A DNA stretch of 64,000 nt from Acidobacteriaceae bacterium (GCA_003134655.1 PLBY01000097.1:1-64000); one strand, 5' to 3'. Counted from the first letter of the stretch, positions 1-9,041 are shown. The notes: generated from the sequence alone by a model not told the origin. Numbers and translations are program-made.

Positions 1-230
1 TTGGTGGCGGTCATGGACCAGTCTTTGGGGACTTCGACGTCCTTCTGCTCGAAGATCACGTTGCCCTGAGCATCGGTGATCTGAGCGAGGCGGAGATCCC
101 ATTCGACTTCGTTGTAGGGCGAGACGCCGGGCTTGGTGAAGAAGCGGCGGAAGGAGAGGCCGGAGGACTTCTTCTTCGCGGGGACGGATGGGGTGGCGGT
201 CGTTTCAGTTTCGGTTTTCAATTCTGCCAT
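1..230 (-). CDS. nrdJ: Adenosylcobalamin-dependent ribonucleotide reductase, N-terminal end (partial)
   Basis: This is the first 76 codons of a gene that runs off the left edge. The protein reduces ribonucleotides to deoxyribonucleotides using a B12 radical (class II enzyme). Visible are a Lys/Thr-rich start, then the segment FTKPGVSPYNEVEWDLR and ITDAQGNVIFEQKDVEVP, which I recognise as the conserved N-terminus of the long B12-dependent reductases. None of the catalytic cysteines lie in the visible part. The ATG at 230 follows a GGAGAG ribosome binding site. The family call rests on recall of this N-terminal block, so it is good but not absolute. Confidence 0.8.
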   Translation of the reverse strand, partial: MAELKTETETTATPSVPAKKKSSGLSFRRFFTKPGVSPYNEVEWDLRLAQITDAQGNVIFEQKDVEVPKDWSMTAT

Positions 231-567
231 TGGGCTCTCCAATTATTAGATTCTATGCGTGATGCGCCGATTCAGGCGTCCGGGACTGGCGGGCGGGGGG
301 ATCGGGGTGGTGCTTGGGTTCTTCAAAGATCGGATCTTTCGCCCCTGTGGTGCTGGGCTCTTTTTCGGGCCTCGACCCACAGTTTGCGCAGTGGGCTGTA
401 TCCTTGCGCGGCTTCGGTCGCTGGTGCGTTTCAGGCGTCCCTACGGGACGCGTATTCCTTGCTTACCGCTCTTCCCGCCACTGAAGTGGCGGGCTACTTT
501 CAGGCGTCCCTGACGGGACGAAAAACCTCGCGCAGAGCTGAAGCGCTGCGCCACCCGAAACCCTCGA
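231..567. repeat. Intergenic stretch of dispersed repeats
   Basis: No convincing gene. The stretch holds pieces of several repeats seen elsewhere in the window: a block around 342-420 that resembles 2048-2125 (gcccct...gggct...gtgggct), two copies of a tttcaggcgtccc...gggacg palindrome (about 428-450 and 499-521), and the gcgctgaagcgctgcgccaccc element (about 535-562), also found near 20860, 25065 and 42210. Confidence 0.5.
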
Positions 568-1476
568 CTAGAAGCCTGAGGGGAAGGGGGAGGGACAGTG
601 AATGTTGGTGGCGGCTCCGGAGTTTAAGTGCGGGGCCGTTGAGGACCGGGGTGCGGTGAGGATTGCGTCTGATCTCCGAGCTTGCCATGTGGTGGTGTCA
701 GCGTTGGCGGGCAGGAGTGTCCGACCCACATGAGCATCTTGCCCTACACGAGCATCTTGACCCGCGGGGATATCGATGTCGCCGGCAGTCGCGGGCGAGG
801 GCGCCCGCGCCACATTCATCTCCGCGTTCTCTTCCTCTTTTTTCGGGAAGAGGGATTGCTGGCTCTCGTCGGGTTGAGGGATGTATTCGGTGGCTGGGGT
901 GAGTTCCAGGGATGTGGCGAAATGGGCGCCGATGCCGGTGGCTTTTTCGGCGGCGGAGACCATCCATTGATTGAGGGCGCTGCAGATGCTGCGGCGCTGG
1001 GTTGCGTCTTCGATGACGACGAAGCGCACGAAATAGCGGCCGGAGGCCAGGCGGGCGGCCATGGGATTCTGGCGCGAGAGCATGCGGTCGAGGACGAAGG
1101 CCATGTCGTCGTCTTCGAAGAATTGGGTGACGGCGAGCATGCGGCGGGGGGAGACGGCTTCCGGCTTCCGGCTTTCGGCTTCCGGCCTTGCCCACGCGGC
1201 GGCGCTCGCTTCGCTTCGCTGGACGGCCGAGGCGGCCGTCCCCACATAATGACCGCCCACATAATCATCTTTCTTGCCCACAGAATCGGCGTTGTGACCG
1301 AAGTCCATGACTTCTTCGGCGACGGCGAAGACGCCGGGCTTGCTGGGGACGGAGAGGAGGCTGTGGTGGGAGTCGCAACGGAACCAGCGTGACCAGTGAA
1401 GGCGGCGATAGTCCAAGGGACGATCGAAACCATGGCGCGCGAGAGATTCTGCAACGAGACGAGTTAAACCTTCCAT
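568..1476 (-). CDS. Conserved hypothetical protein with repeat-derived insertions
   Basis: A 302-residue protein of unknown function, ending close to nrdJ on the same strand. The ATG at 1476 has GGAG eight bases upstream. The N-terminal part (about 1-75) and middle part (about 112-215, including the segment RYFVRFVVIEDATQRRS) look like ordinary globular sequence, with no membrane segment or motif I can name. Residues of about 75-112 are encoded by the dispersed ggacggccgaggcggccgtcc element plus a gcttccggcttccgg run, and about 220-260 by another repeat-like stretch, so the low-complexity Ala/Arg/Pro segments are probably recent additions. The C-terminal 40 residues are poor in structure. Real gene likely; function unknown. 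Confidence 0.6.
   Translation of the reverse strand: MEGLTRLVAESLARHGFDRPLDYRRLHWSRWFRCDSHHSLLSVPSKPGVFAVAEEVMDFGHNADSVGKKDDYVGGHYVGTAASAVQRSEASAAAWARPEAESRKPEAVSPRRMLAVTQFFEDDDMAFVLDRMLSRQNPMAARLASGRYFVRFVVIEDATQRRSICSALNQWMVSAAEKATGIGAHFATSLELTPATEYIPQPDESQQSLFPKKEEENAEMNVARAPSPATAGDIDIPAGQDARVGQDAHVGRTLLPANADTTTWQARRSDAILTAPRSSTAPHLNSGAATNIHCPSPFPSGF
1221..1247. repeat. Dispersed palindromic repeat inside a coding sequence
   Basis: ggacggccgaggcggccgtcc followed by ccaca. A near-identical copy lies at 52804-52830 and a diverged one near 18970-18996. This copy lies within the reading frame of the hypothetical gene at 568-1476. Confidence 0.7.
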
Positions 1477-2197
1477 TACGGGCTCCTGGGTCCTGCTGCC
1501 GCCCGTTAGGAAAGGAGTTCCCTTAACTGCCGGGGGGCAGGTTACAGCATGGATGACTGACTCTACTTCTTCACTTCATGCTCAGTTGTTGTCGCGCCCC
1601 GGGGGAGGGTCGGGGAACGGCCACCGCACTTTACCGGCTTCCGGCGTTCGGCTTCCGGATTTGAGACTGCTTCGGTTTAAGGTTTCGGCGCCGGGCTTAC
1701 GGATATGGAAGCCCGGGCGCCTGAGCCTTGTGTTGTTATTGCGGCGGGTGCCGAGTCACCTCTGGCTGGGCACCGGACCGCATCCTTATTTGTCTGTACC
1801 ACTTTGGGAATTCCGTCCCATTCCCGTGAGCCGGAATTTTGGTGCTTGGGATTGCAAAGTTACTCCCGCAGATTGTGCCTGTCAAGAGGGAAACACTACA
1901 GGTTGTATCCCTAGCAATGACGGGCTTGGTGCGGGGTTCGGGACCCGTTTTCCACATTGTGGAAAACAGAGGACGGCCGTTAATTGTGGAATGGGGCATT
2001 TTGGGACCGTATGTCACGGCAGGGGCTGGGGTTGCCGTGGGTTTTCTTTCGCCCCTCCGGGGCTTGCTGATGGTTCGAACGGTCACCCACGGCTTGCGCC
2101 GTGGGCTGCATTCTTTCGCCGCCCTTCGACTTCGCTCAGGGCAGGCTTTCGCGGCTGACGGCAGGCCTCGGACGAATGCGTCCGGGGGCTACCTGTT
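1477..2197. other. Gene-poor stretch with repeats
   Basis: About 720 bases without a gene I can defend. Open frames exist on both strands but have repeat-like composition and no good start. Recognisable pieces are a gcttccggcgttcggcttccgg run near 1640, a gcccctccggggct / cccacggcttgcgccgtgggct block (2048-2115) matching 342-420, the ccttcgac...gctcagggcaggctttc element (2123-2150) and a cggacgaatgcgtccggggg palindrome near 2170. Confidence 0.5.
2123..2150. repeat. Dispersed repeat, gctcagggcaggctttc family
   Basis: Shares gctcagggcaggctttc and its ccttcg start with copies at 9133-9195 and 51540-51601. This copy is short and lacks the gcgcaaag tail seen in the other two. Confidence 0.65.
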
Positions 2198-2635
2198 CTA
2201 CATCAAGCCCATGCCCGAAGAAGGGCGGATGCGGCAGGACTGCGGGAGTTTGCGGCGAACTCGGTCGGCTGCGTCGTGCGCGATCACCTTTCTGGTGTCG
2301 ACTCGCTCGCGGGCTGGAGGCTTGGCGAGCTTCACCTCTTCGATCTCGAGTGGCTCAAATTTCAGGCGGTCAGTGTTTGGTTCGCTGGTAGTCACTTCGT
2401 GAACGGCCTGGGCACTGTCCCTTGGCTGCTGGCGCAGGGTCATGGGGACGTAGATGTCCTCGAAGATGCGGCGTGGGGCGATGCTGAGGACACCGTCGGA
2501 GGATTCGACGAGGTAGTCGCCTTTGCGTCCGCAATGCTGGCGGCCGAGATGGTCGACGAAGCTGAGACTGGGACTGAGTTGTTTGGCTTTGACTAGGAAA
2601 CGGGTGCGGTATGTCTTCCATTGCTCTGATTTCAT
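2198..2635 (-). CDS. Hypothetical protein with PGDYL-like core
   Basis: 145-residue protein starting at the ATG at 2635 (MKSEQWKTYRTRF). The frame is open further upstream to 2857, but that part has poor composition, so the internal ATG is preferred. The central segment GRKGDYLVESSDGVLSIAPR followed by IFEDIYVPM resembles the small domain in which a protein is checked or tagged through a PGDYLV-type motif, seen in many hypothetical and phage-linked proteins. The C-terminal 60 residues are charged and probably disordered. No signal peptide or membrane segment. Function unknown. Confidence 0.55.
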   Translation of the reverse strand: MKSEQWKTYRTRFLVKAKQLSPSLSFVDHLGRQHCGRKGDYLVESSDGVLSIAPRRIFEDIYVPMTLRQQPRDSAQAVHEVTTSEPNTDRLKFEPLEIEEVKLAKPPARERVDTRKVIAHDAADRVRRKLPQSCRIRPSSGMGLM

Positions 2636-2965
2636 TGTGGCGCTGACCTGAGTACGAAGCTTTCTGCTGAGGTTTTGATTGCGCATCGCCAACCGGTATT
2701 GCCCGGCTGGAACGACTGGGATTTTTATGAAGGCGAAGGAGACTGTACGAGCGAAACGGGCGCGGGTCAATTCAGTATTTTTGGTGCAATTGAGGAAAAA
2801 GAGTGGAAGTCGATTTTCATGAATTAGCAGGATGAAGCAAAGGGTGAGGGCCGGCATGGTTGAGCCGCTGGCAGATGGTCGTTTTCATGTGAGGGGAGAT
2901 GGGAAGGGAGAATCTGATAGAGTGGGCAGCCGGAATATCCACAGAGGGCGCACAGGAAATGCAGA

Positions 2966-3002
2966 AAGGCAGTACTCAGTACTCGGTACTCAGTACTCAG
3001 TT
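2966..3002. repeat. Dispersed repeat with internal tandem tactcagtactc units
   Basis: A 37-base sequence built of tactcagtac/tactcggtac units, identical to 17561-17597. It ends directly in front of the ribosome binding site of the amidohydrolase gene. Confidence 0.85.
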
Positions 3003-3013
3003 TGGGAGGAGCG

Positions 3014-4327
3014 ATGGGCAGACATTTATTTGGAGTGGTCGGGATTTTCTTTGCGGTTTGTGGCGTTTGCGCGTTTGGGCAGATGGCAGCGACTAAGACT
3101 GTCGCTCTGCGGTGCGGGAGCTTGTTTGATTCGCGCGGGGACTCGGTGCGGAAGAATGTGGTGGTCGTGGTGGAGGGCGAGCGGATTAAGGAGATTGCCA
3201 GCAGCGCGCCTAGCGGGATCGAAGTGGTTGATTTGTCGCGCGAGACTTGTCTGCCGGGACTGATCGATACGCACACGCATATTTTGCTGCAGGGGGATAT
3301 TACGGCGGCGGAGTATGACGAACAGTTGCTGAAGCAGTCGCCGGAGTACCGGACGATTCTGGCTACGGTGAATGCGCGGCGGGCGCTGGAGTACGGGTTC
3401 ACATCGATTCGCGATCTGGAGACTGAGGGCGCGGGTTACGCTGATGCGGATGTGAAGAAGGCGATCAACGGCGGAGTGATTCCGGGGCCGCGGATGCAGG
3501 TGGCGACGCGGGCTTTGGATGTGACGGGGGCGTATCCCCTGCAGGGATATGCGCCGGGTGTGACGGTTCCGCATGGCGTGCAGCTTGTCGATGGTGCAGA
3601 CAGCGCGCGGGCGGCGGTGCGGGAACAGATCAGTCACGGGGCGGATTGGATCAAGGTGTATAGCGACCGGACGTATCGGGTGCGCGAGGATGGGGTGCTC
3701 GACGATATTCCGACGTTCACTTTGGACGAGTTGAAGGCGATTGTGGACGAGGCGCACCGGGAGCGGCACAAAGTCGCATCGCATGCGATGGCGCTGCATG
3801 GCGTGCACAATTCCGTCGAGGCGGGCGTGGATACGATTGAGCATGGGAACTACATTGCGGACGAAGATTTGAAGGTGATGGCGGCGCGCGGGATTTTTTA
3901 TGTGCCGACGATCTTTGTGGGCGAGTATGTGGCGCAGGGGCGGGCGGCGGAAGGGGCTCCGGTGTGGGTGAAGATGATTCAGATTCATGAGGACACGTTC
4001 CGGCGGGCGATGAAGGCGGGAGTGAAGATTGCGTTTGGGACCGATGCGGGTGGGTTCGATTGGAAGATTGATCCGGCGAAAGAATTTTCTTCGATGGTGA
4101 AGTTTGGGATGACTCCGGCGCAGGCGGTTCGATCGGCGACCGTGACGGCGGCGGAGTTGTTGGGGATGCAGGATTCTCTGGGGACGATTGAGGCGGGGAA
4201 GTTGGCGGATATTGTGGCGGTGCCGGGGGATCCGCTGGCGGATGTGTCGGTGATGGAGAAAGTGGATTTTGTGATGAAGGGTGGGGTGGTGTATCGGGGA
4301 GCGTCGAGCGGAAGACAAAGGCCTTGA
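3014..4327 (+). CDS. Secreted metal-dependent amidohydrolase (imidazolonepropionase/prolidase-like)
   Basis: 437-residue hydrolase of the amidohydrolase superfamily, probably acting on a cyclic amide or peptide bond; substrate cannot be read from sequence. The N-terminus (1-22) is a signal peptide ending near FAFGQ-like residues, so export is likely. Metal ligands in order: HTH at about 87-89 (in GLIDTHTHIL), Lys about 214 in DWIKVYSD (bridging carboxylated lysine), His about 257 in SHAMALHG, His about 277 in IEHGN, and Asp about 344 in FGTDAGG. The C-terminal strand segment GKLADIVAVPGDPL is typical. The ATG at 3014 is chosen over an upstream TTG because GGAGG lies 4-8 bases before it. It stands alone between repeats. 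Confidence 0.9.
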   Translation: MGRHLFGVVGIFFAVCGVCAFGQMAATKTVALRCGSLFDSRGDSVRKNVVVVVEGERIKEIASSAPSGIEVVDLSRETCLPGLIDTHTHILLQGDITAAEYDEQLLKQSPEYRTILATVNARRALEYGFTSIRDLETEGAGYADADVKKAINGGVIPGPRMQVATRALDVTGAYPLQGYAPGVTVPHGVQLVDGADSARAAVREQISHGADWIKVYSDRTYRVREDGVLDDIPTFTLDELKAIVDEAHRERHKVASHAMALHGVHNSVEAGVDTIEHGNYIADEDLKVMAARGIFYVPTIFVGEYVAQGRAAEGAPVWVKMIQIHEDTFRRAMKAGVKIAFGTDAGGFDWKIDPAKEFSSMVKFGMTPAQAVRSATVTAAELLGMQDSLGTIEAGKLADIVAVPGDPLADVSVMEKVDFVMKGGVVYRGASSGRQRP

Positions 4328-4360
4328 ACCACAGAGGACACGGAGGACACAGAGACAGAG
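4323..4360. repeat. Dispersed repeat, accacagaggacacggaggac family
   Basis: Starts over the amidohydrolase stop codon. A copy lies at 5492-5526 and a diverged one (ccactaaggacactaagg) near 18164-18190. Confidence 0.7.
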
Positions 4361-4450
4361 GAAGACCATTTCTGATTGTTGATTTTTGATTGATGATTGA
4401 AGGAACTCAGTGTTTGGGTTCAAAACCGTTTAAGCACGTGGTGATTTCTG

Positions 4451-4500
4451 GTGCGAGGGCAGGATGCCCTCGCGACAGCCGGCGGGGCGCCGGCGCTACT
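4451..4500. repeat. Dispersed repeat, gtgcgagggcaggatgccct family
   Basis: Two adjoining palindromes (gagggcaggatgccctc and gccggcggggcgccggc). An almost identical copy lies at 5576-5624, on the other side of the hydrolase gene, so the two copies bracket it in the same orientation. Confidence 0.8.
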
Positions 4501-4511
4501 TCTATATGGCA

Positions 4512-5432
4512 CTAATTTTTGTCGAACCAGCTTAGCAATCGGCGCTCGAATTCTTGCGGGCTCGTGCTTAGGGCGCCGCAGTGATCGGCTTCGGGGACTT
4601 CCCACAGGGTTGTGTTTGGGGCGCGGGCGTGGATGCGTTGCGAGTGACGTACGGGGATGTTGCTGTCTGCAGCTCCGTGGATCAGGAGCACGGGGATCTT
4701 TGTGGCTGTGGCCGAATCTTCCGGTGAGATGTCTTCCATTCTTAGGTGATATTTCAGGCGCGCGCGGAGGAAGGCTACTTCCACCAGCGGGCGGAGGAAT
4801 GTGCGTCCGACCCAGGGGTCGAGGTGGAAGGGCTGTCCCATGCGGTCGTAGGCGATCTCACGAAAAGTTGCGAACGAGGATTCGGCGATTACGGCGCAGA
4901 GGTGTGGGTGGGTGTCGAGCGATTGGAGGAGTTGGGCGGCGCCCATGGATTCGCCGAGGGCGAAGAGGCAGCGGGGATGGTCTTGGGCGTCTAGAAAGTC
5001 GATCCACTGATGGATGTCGTTGCGTTCGAGCAAACCGTAGGTGGCTAGCGGGCCGCCGCTGGTGCCGTGCGCGCGAGCGTCGGGGAGGAGGACGGTGAAT
5101 CCGTGGGTGAGGAGGAGTTGGGCGTATCCGGTCATGCCGATGCGGTTGTCGCCGAGGCCGTGGAGGAGGAGGACAGCGTTGCCGTTGGAGTTGTGCGGGT
5201 GAATCATCCAGGCGCGGAGGGCGACCTTGTCGGGTGTGGCGATGGTGGCGTCGGTGAGGGTGGCGTTCATAGCTTGGGCCGCGTCGCGCACTGCGGTGAC
5301 TTCGTCTTCGGTGAGCGGGCGGCGGGCGGGGTGAAGTGTGCCGTCGGCGAGGTAGATGCCGCCTATCGTGCATAGGGTCAGGTAGAGGATTAGGAAGAGG
5401 AGTCCGTATCGGGCGCGGCGGGAGACGGGCAT
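4512..5432 (-). CDS. Membrane-anchored alpha/beta hydrolase
   Basis: 306-residue hydrolase, likely an esterase or peptidase of unknown substrate. Residues about 8-32 (after MPVSRRARYG) form a signal anchor, so the catalytic domain should face the periplasm. The family landmarks are present: oxyanion loop LLLHGLGDN (about 88-96), nucleophile Ser about 162 in GESMG, acid Asp about 256 in HGAADSNIP and His about 284 in EADHCGA. The ATG at 5432 is preferred over the longer open frame to 5492 because it places the hydrophobic stretch at the N-terminus; its ribosome binding site is weak. The gene is bracketed by two copies of the same intergenic repeats. Confidence 0.85.
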   Translation of the reverse strand: MPVSRRARYGLLFLILYLTLCTIGGIYLADGTLHPARRPLTEDEVTAVRDAAQAMNATLTDATIATPDKVALRAWMIHPHNSNGNAVLLLHGLGDNRIGMTGYAQLLLTHGFTVLLPDARAHGTSGGPLATYGLLERNDIHQWIDFLDAQDHPRCLFALGESMGAAQLLQSLDTHPHLCAVIAESSFATFREIAYDRMGQPFHLDPWVGRTFLRPLVEVAFLRARLKYHLRMEDISPEDSATATKIPVLLIHGAADSNIPVRHSQRIHARAPNTTLWEVPEADHCGALSTSPQEFERRLLSWFDKN

Positions 5433-5491
5433 GGTCTGAGGGATTGTACGGGGGATGGAGCAGGATGGTTCCGGGGAATGGCACTGAAACA

Positions 5492-5526
5492 TTGAACCAC
5501 GGAGGACACAGAGGACACGGAGAAAG
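5492..5526. repeat. Dispersed repeat, accacggaggacacagaggac family
   Basis: Second copy of the element at 4323-4360. Confidence 0.7.
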
Positions 5527-5575
5527 GCAATTCAGCGTTCCTCTTCAAAAGCGTTCAGGTCCAAGGTGATTTTGA

Positions 5576-5624
5576 GTGCGAGGGCAGGATGCCCTCGCGA
5601 CAGCCGGCGGGACGCCGGCACTAC
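5576..5624. repeat. Dispersed repeat, gtgcgagggcaggatgccct family
   Basis: Second copy of the element at 4451-4500, with only a few differences (gacgccggcac instead of ggcgccggcgc). Confidence 0.8.
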
Positions 5625-5660
5625 GTACTACGCAGGTCGGCTGCTTGATCGGTACGGAGA

Positions 5661-5691
5661 AAAAAATAACCCCGGACGAATGCGTCCGGGG
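5661..5691 (-). terminator. Rho-independent terminator of the superoxide dismutase gene
   Basis: On the minus strand a nine-base-pair stem (ccccggacg / cgtccgggg, loop of four) is followed by TTATTTTTTT. It lies 20 bases past the dismutase stop codon. Confidence 0.8.
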
Positions 5692-5711
5692 CTACGTGTT
5701 TCCAAGAGATG

Positions 5712-6359
5712 CTAGCGAGCCATGGCCGGCTCTTGGACTGATTTGCCGGACTTGAAGGTGGCGTAGCGTTTGTTGATTTCGTCCCAGTTGATGACGTTCC
5801 ACCACGCCGTCAGATATTCGGGACGGCGGTTGTTGTATTTCAGGTAGTAGGCGTGCTCCCAGACGTCGTTGCCGAAGATGGGGTAGAGGCCTTGCGAGAT
5901 GGGGCTGTCCTGGTTGGGCGTGCTGATGATTTGCACTTCACCGGTGGATTTGCCGGCGAGCCAGACCCATCCGCTGCCGAATTGCTTGACGCCGGCGTCG
6001 TTGAATTTGGTTTGGAAATCTTTGAAGTTGCCGAAGGTCTTGGTGATCGCGTCGGCGATGGGGCCGGAGGGATCGCCGCCGCCTTTGGGCTTCATGATCT
6101 TCCAGAACATGGTGTGGTTGACGTGGCCTCCGCCATTGTTGCGGACGGCGGCGCGGATGTCCTCGGGAATGGCGTTGAGGTCGCGGATGAGATCCTCGGC
6201 GGTCTTGCCGGCGAGGTCGGGATGCTTCTCGATGGCGGCGTTGAGATTCTTCACATAGGCGCCGTGGTGCATGTCGTGGTGCAGGGTCATCGTCTGCTTA
6301 TCGATGATGGGTTCTAGCGCATCGTATGCGTAGGGGAGTGCGGGTAATTCGTGAGCCAT
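5712..6359 (-). CDS. Superoxide dismutase, Fe/Mn family (Mn-type)
   Basis: 215-residue cytoplasmic enzyme converting superoxide to oxygen and hydrogen peroxide. Metal ligands are His27 ([12 protein letters not shown]), His82 (HVNHTMFW), Asp165 and His169 ([10 protein letters not shown]). Gln150 in STPNQDSPI sits in the second-sphere position usual for manganese enzymes, so I favour Mn or cambialistic use. Length is normal and there is no signal peptide. The ATG at 6359 has a GGAGG site at the right distance; the longer frame to 6407 lacks one. It is a single-gene unit with its own terminator at 5661-5691. Confidence 0.95.
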   Translation of the reverse strand: MAHELPALPYAYDALEPIIDKQTMTLHHDMHHGAYVKNLNAAIEKHPDLAGKTAEDLIRDLNAIPEDIRAAVRNNGGGHVNHTMFWKIMKPKGGGDPSGPIADAITKTFGNFKDFQTKFNDAGVKQFGSGWVWLAGKSTGEVQIISTPNQDSPISQGLYPIFGNDVWEHAYYLKYNNRRPEYLTAWWNVINWDEINKRYATFKSGKSVQEPAMAR

Positions 6360-6527
6360 GATTGGTCCTCCAAGGTTGAGATGACAGGAAGCGGATTTTC
6401 GATGCAAGTTTGGGTGAAATGATTATATCGCTTCGCGATGGGATGCAGAGGAGGGGGTAGGGATGCTTCGACTGCGCGGTGAGGATCGCTGCGCGCCCCT
6501 CACCGCTTCGCTCAGCATGACAAACAT

Positions 6528-9041
6528 TCATTTTCTACCTAGGAGGCGGATTCTCGAGGTGAAGGCGCGGCCCTGGCAGGCGGTGAAAGTTGGCGTGGGA
6601 TGAGAGATGGGGTCGATGGTGCTGTTGACGACATAGGGATTGCAGCGTCCGGTGATGTTGTCGAAGCCGCCGCGGAGGGCGAGGTAGTAGCCGAAAAGGT
6701 GGAAGCGTTTTTCGGGTTGCAGGTTGAGGGAGAGGTAGGAGGGGAAGCGTTCGGCGCCGGGTGCGCTGATGAGTTCCTGCTGGTTGTTGAAGAGGCTGAA
6801 GGGGAATCCGGTGCGGGCTTCGAGGGAGTAGGCGATTTCGAGCTGGTGAATGATGGGGAGTTTGAAGAAGGGGAGGTATCCCCAGGAGAGGAAGCGGTTG
6901 GGAGTATCCCACGGATAGGGGCCGGGTTCCTGGGGGCTGAGGATGGGGTTATCGACGTTGAAGTCGAGGGCTTGATTGGAGCGGGCGTTGGAGCGGGTGT
7001 AGGAGCCCATCAGCATGTAGCTTTCGCGGAAGTTGTGTCGAAGGGAGATTTGGAAGGCGTCGTAGCGGTCGTTGCGGGTGTTCTGGAGGATGAAGTTGCC
7101 GCTGGCGGTGTTGTTGAGAGTGTCGTAGACGAATCCGTGATTGCCGCGGCGTTGCTGGAACTCGGCCTTCATGTAGATGGCGACTGGAAGTTTCTTCTCG
7201 AGGGCGACGCTCCAGTTGAGGAAGCGCGGGACTTCGAGCGTGTTGTTGTTGACGGTGAAGGTGGTGAGGACGGGGCCGGTGGTGGTGACGCATCCGGTGG
7301 AGGCGGTGCAGTTGGGATCGACGGAGTAGAAGGTGTCTTGGCGCGTGCCGGCGTAGGGGCGGGCGATGAGGTAGATGGGCGTGCCGTCGTAGACAAGGCC
7401 GATGCCGGCGGAAAATTTGGTGTTGCCGGAAGCGTCGAGGACGTAAGTTCCGGCGAGGCGGGGAGAGACTACGAAGTGGTGGACGATGGCGTCATGATCG
7501 AGGCGGATGCCGGGTTCGATGAGCAGGCGGTCGGTGATGCTCCAGCGATCTTCGGCGTAGACGCTGATCTCGGTGTTGTATTGCTCGTGCAGGGGCGCGA
7601 GGCCGAAGGTCGAGTAGCGGGTGCAGGGGAAACTCGAGTCCTGGGGCGCGGTGAGGCAGAGGTCGGGTGACGTTGAGGGCTGAGTGTTGTCTCCACTGAG
7701 GAACGAAATAGGCTGGCGCTCGAACGTGGCGTTATAGGAAATGCGGTCGAGATCCATTCCGACTTTGAAGTCGTGACGGCCGTGCCAGTGGTGCGAGGGG
7801 AGGAAGAGGTTGGAGAGAATCTGCCAGCGGCTGGCGTTCGTTTGGTTTGCGAAGTAGAAGCTGCCGCCAGCGGTGTTGGGATTGATGAAGTAGGGAAGGG
7901 ATCCGTAGGGAGTGAGCGCCGCGTCGTATTCAGCGAAGGCGAATCCGGTTTCGAGGAGTTGGCCTCCAGCGAAATAATGCTGGTCTTTGAGGCTGCCGAA
8001 GTAGGCGGATTCGACATCCTTGGGATTCGTCAGTTGCGGCATCTGCGGCGAGAGGAAGGCGTACTGGTCATGCAGATGGTTCAGAAGAAAGCTGGCGGTG
8101 AAAATGTTGCGGCTGGTGAGATTGGACTGGAGTTTGGTGAGATCGCCGACGCGGATGGTGTGATCGTTGTCGGCGCCGACGGGGAGTGCGGTGAATACGG
8201 TATTGGCGTAGTCGCCTTCGAAGGCATTGTAGAACCATATCTTTCCCTTTTCGATGGGGCCGGAGAAAGTGAAGCGGGGAAGGAACTGGTCGAAGCGCCA
8301 TCCGTGCTTGTTTTGGACGGAGGGAATAAAGTTGGTGGCAAAGAAGCGGAAGTGGTCGTCGCCGATACCGGTGTTGAGTTTGAGAATGCCGCCTGACCCT
8401 TTGCCGTCTTCGGCGGGTTCGCGGGAGGGCTGAACCTGAATGGAGCGAAAGGAGTCGGTGCTGACGCGGACGACGAGTTGTCCGTTGGCGGGTTGGGTGA
8501 CGTTGAAGCCGTCGAGCAGGGTGACGGTCTGATAAGTCTGAGCTCCGGCAACGTGGGGTTGGCCCGCCTGGTCCTGAACGACGCCGGGGATAAAGTTCAG
8601 GGCGTTGCGATAGTCGTGGGTGCCGGGGTAGACGATGTTGATGATGTCGAGTCCGCTGACGGATTCTTGCGAAGCGACTTGCGCGGGATCGATGGCGGGA
8701 GGAGATTCGTGGACATCGACGATCTCGTGGACTTCCTGCAGGTGAGAGATGGAAACATCGATGGATGATCCGGGCTTGATTTGAACGCCGGGCTGATCGA
8801 GAGCGTAGAAGCCTGGTTTCTCGACGCGGAGTTGGTACTCGCCTTCGCGGAGAGAGGGGAACTGGCAACGTCCTGTGAGGTCGGTCTCACATCGGACGAC
8901 GGGCGAGGGCGGCGGGGCTTGCAGGGAGACGCGAGCAGAGGGGACGACGACGCCGTTTTCGTCGGTGACGATGATGGCCGCAGGATTCGTCTGGGCAACG
9001 GCGCAAGAGACCAGAGCGAGGGTGAGGAAGAGGGCGCGCAT
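6528..9041 (-). CDS. TonB-dependent outer-membrane receptor with carboxypeptidase-regulatory domain
   Basis: 837-residue outer-membrane transporter of the Oar-like class common in acidobacteria; ligand unknown, often assumed to be peptides or glycans. A signal peptide (MRALFLTLALVSCAVAQ) is followed by a carboxypeptidase-regulatory/SdrD-like beta domain (about 20-100), a plug-like region (about 120-220, with NALNFIPGVVQDQ) and a beta barrel to the end. The C-terminus (RIRLLGRK) lacks the usual final aromatic residue. The ATG at 9041 is chosen because the signal peptide starts there; the open frame beyond it runs through a dispersed repeat at 9133-9195. No linked ExbB/ExbD gene in the window. 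Confidence 0.85.
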   Translation of the reverse strand: MRALFLTLALVSCAVAQTNPAAIIVTDENGVVVPSARVSLQAPPPSPVVRCETDLTGRCQFPSLREGEYQLRVEKPGFYALDQPGVQIKPGSSIDVSISHLQEVHEIVDVHESPPAIDPAQVASQESVSGLDIINIVYPGTHDYRNALNFIPGVVQDQAGQPHVAGAQTYQTVTLLDGFNVTQPANGQLVVRVSTDSFRSIQVQPSREPAEDGKGSGGILKLNTGIGDDHFRFFATNFIPSVQNKHGWRFDQFLPRFTFSGPIEKGKIWFYNAFEGDYANTVFTALPVGADNDHTIRVGDLTKLQSNLTSRNIFTASFLLNHLHDQYAFLSPQMPQLTNPKDVESAYFGSLKDQHYFAGGQLLETGFAFAEYDAALTPYGSLPYFINPNTAGGSFYFANQTNASRWQILSNLFLPSHHWHGRHDFKVGMDLDRISYNATFERQPISFLSGDNTQPSTSPDLCLTAPQDSSFPCTRYSTFGLAPLHEQYNTEISVYAEDRWSITDRLLIEPGIRLDHDAIVHHFVVSPRLAGTYVLDASGNTKFSAGIGLVYDGTPIYLIARPYAGTRQDTFYSVDPNCTASTGCVTTTGPVLTTFTVNNNTLEVPRFLNWSVALEKKLPVAIYMKAEFQQRRGNHGFVYDTLNNTASGNFILQNTRNDRYDAFQISLRHNFRESYMLMGSYTRSNARSNQALDFNVDNPILSPQEPGPYPWDTPNRFLSWGYLPFFKLPIIHQLEIAYSLEARTGFPFSLFNNQQELISAPGAERFPSYLSLNLQPEKRFHLFGYYLALRGGFDNITGRCNPYVVNSTIDPISHPTPTFTACQGRAFTSRIRLLGRK

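Noticed and set aside
1553-2158. 201-codon plus-strand frame in the gene-poor stretch
   Set aside because: Runs through dispersed repeats, no binding site, no recognisable sequence.
3026-4423. 465-codon open frame antisense to the amidohydrolase gene
   Set aside because: Arg/His/Pro-rich composition typical of a reverse-strand shadow in GC-rich coding DNA; the plus-strand gene has all metal-site motifs.
6600-7670. 356-codon Gly/Glu/Val-rich frame antisense to the first TonB-dependent receptor
   Set aside because: Low-complexity shadow; the receptor is well supported on the other strand.
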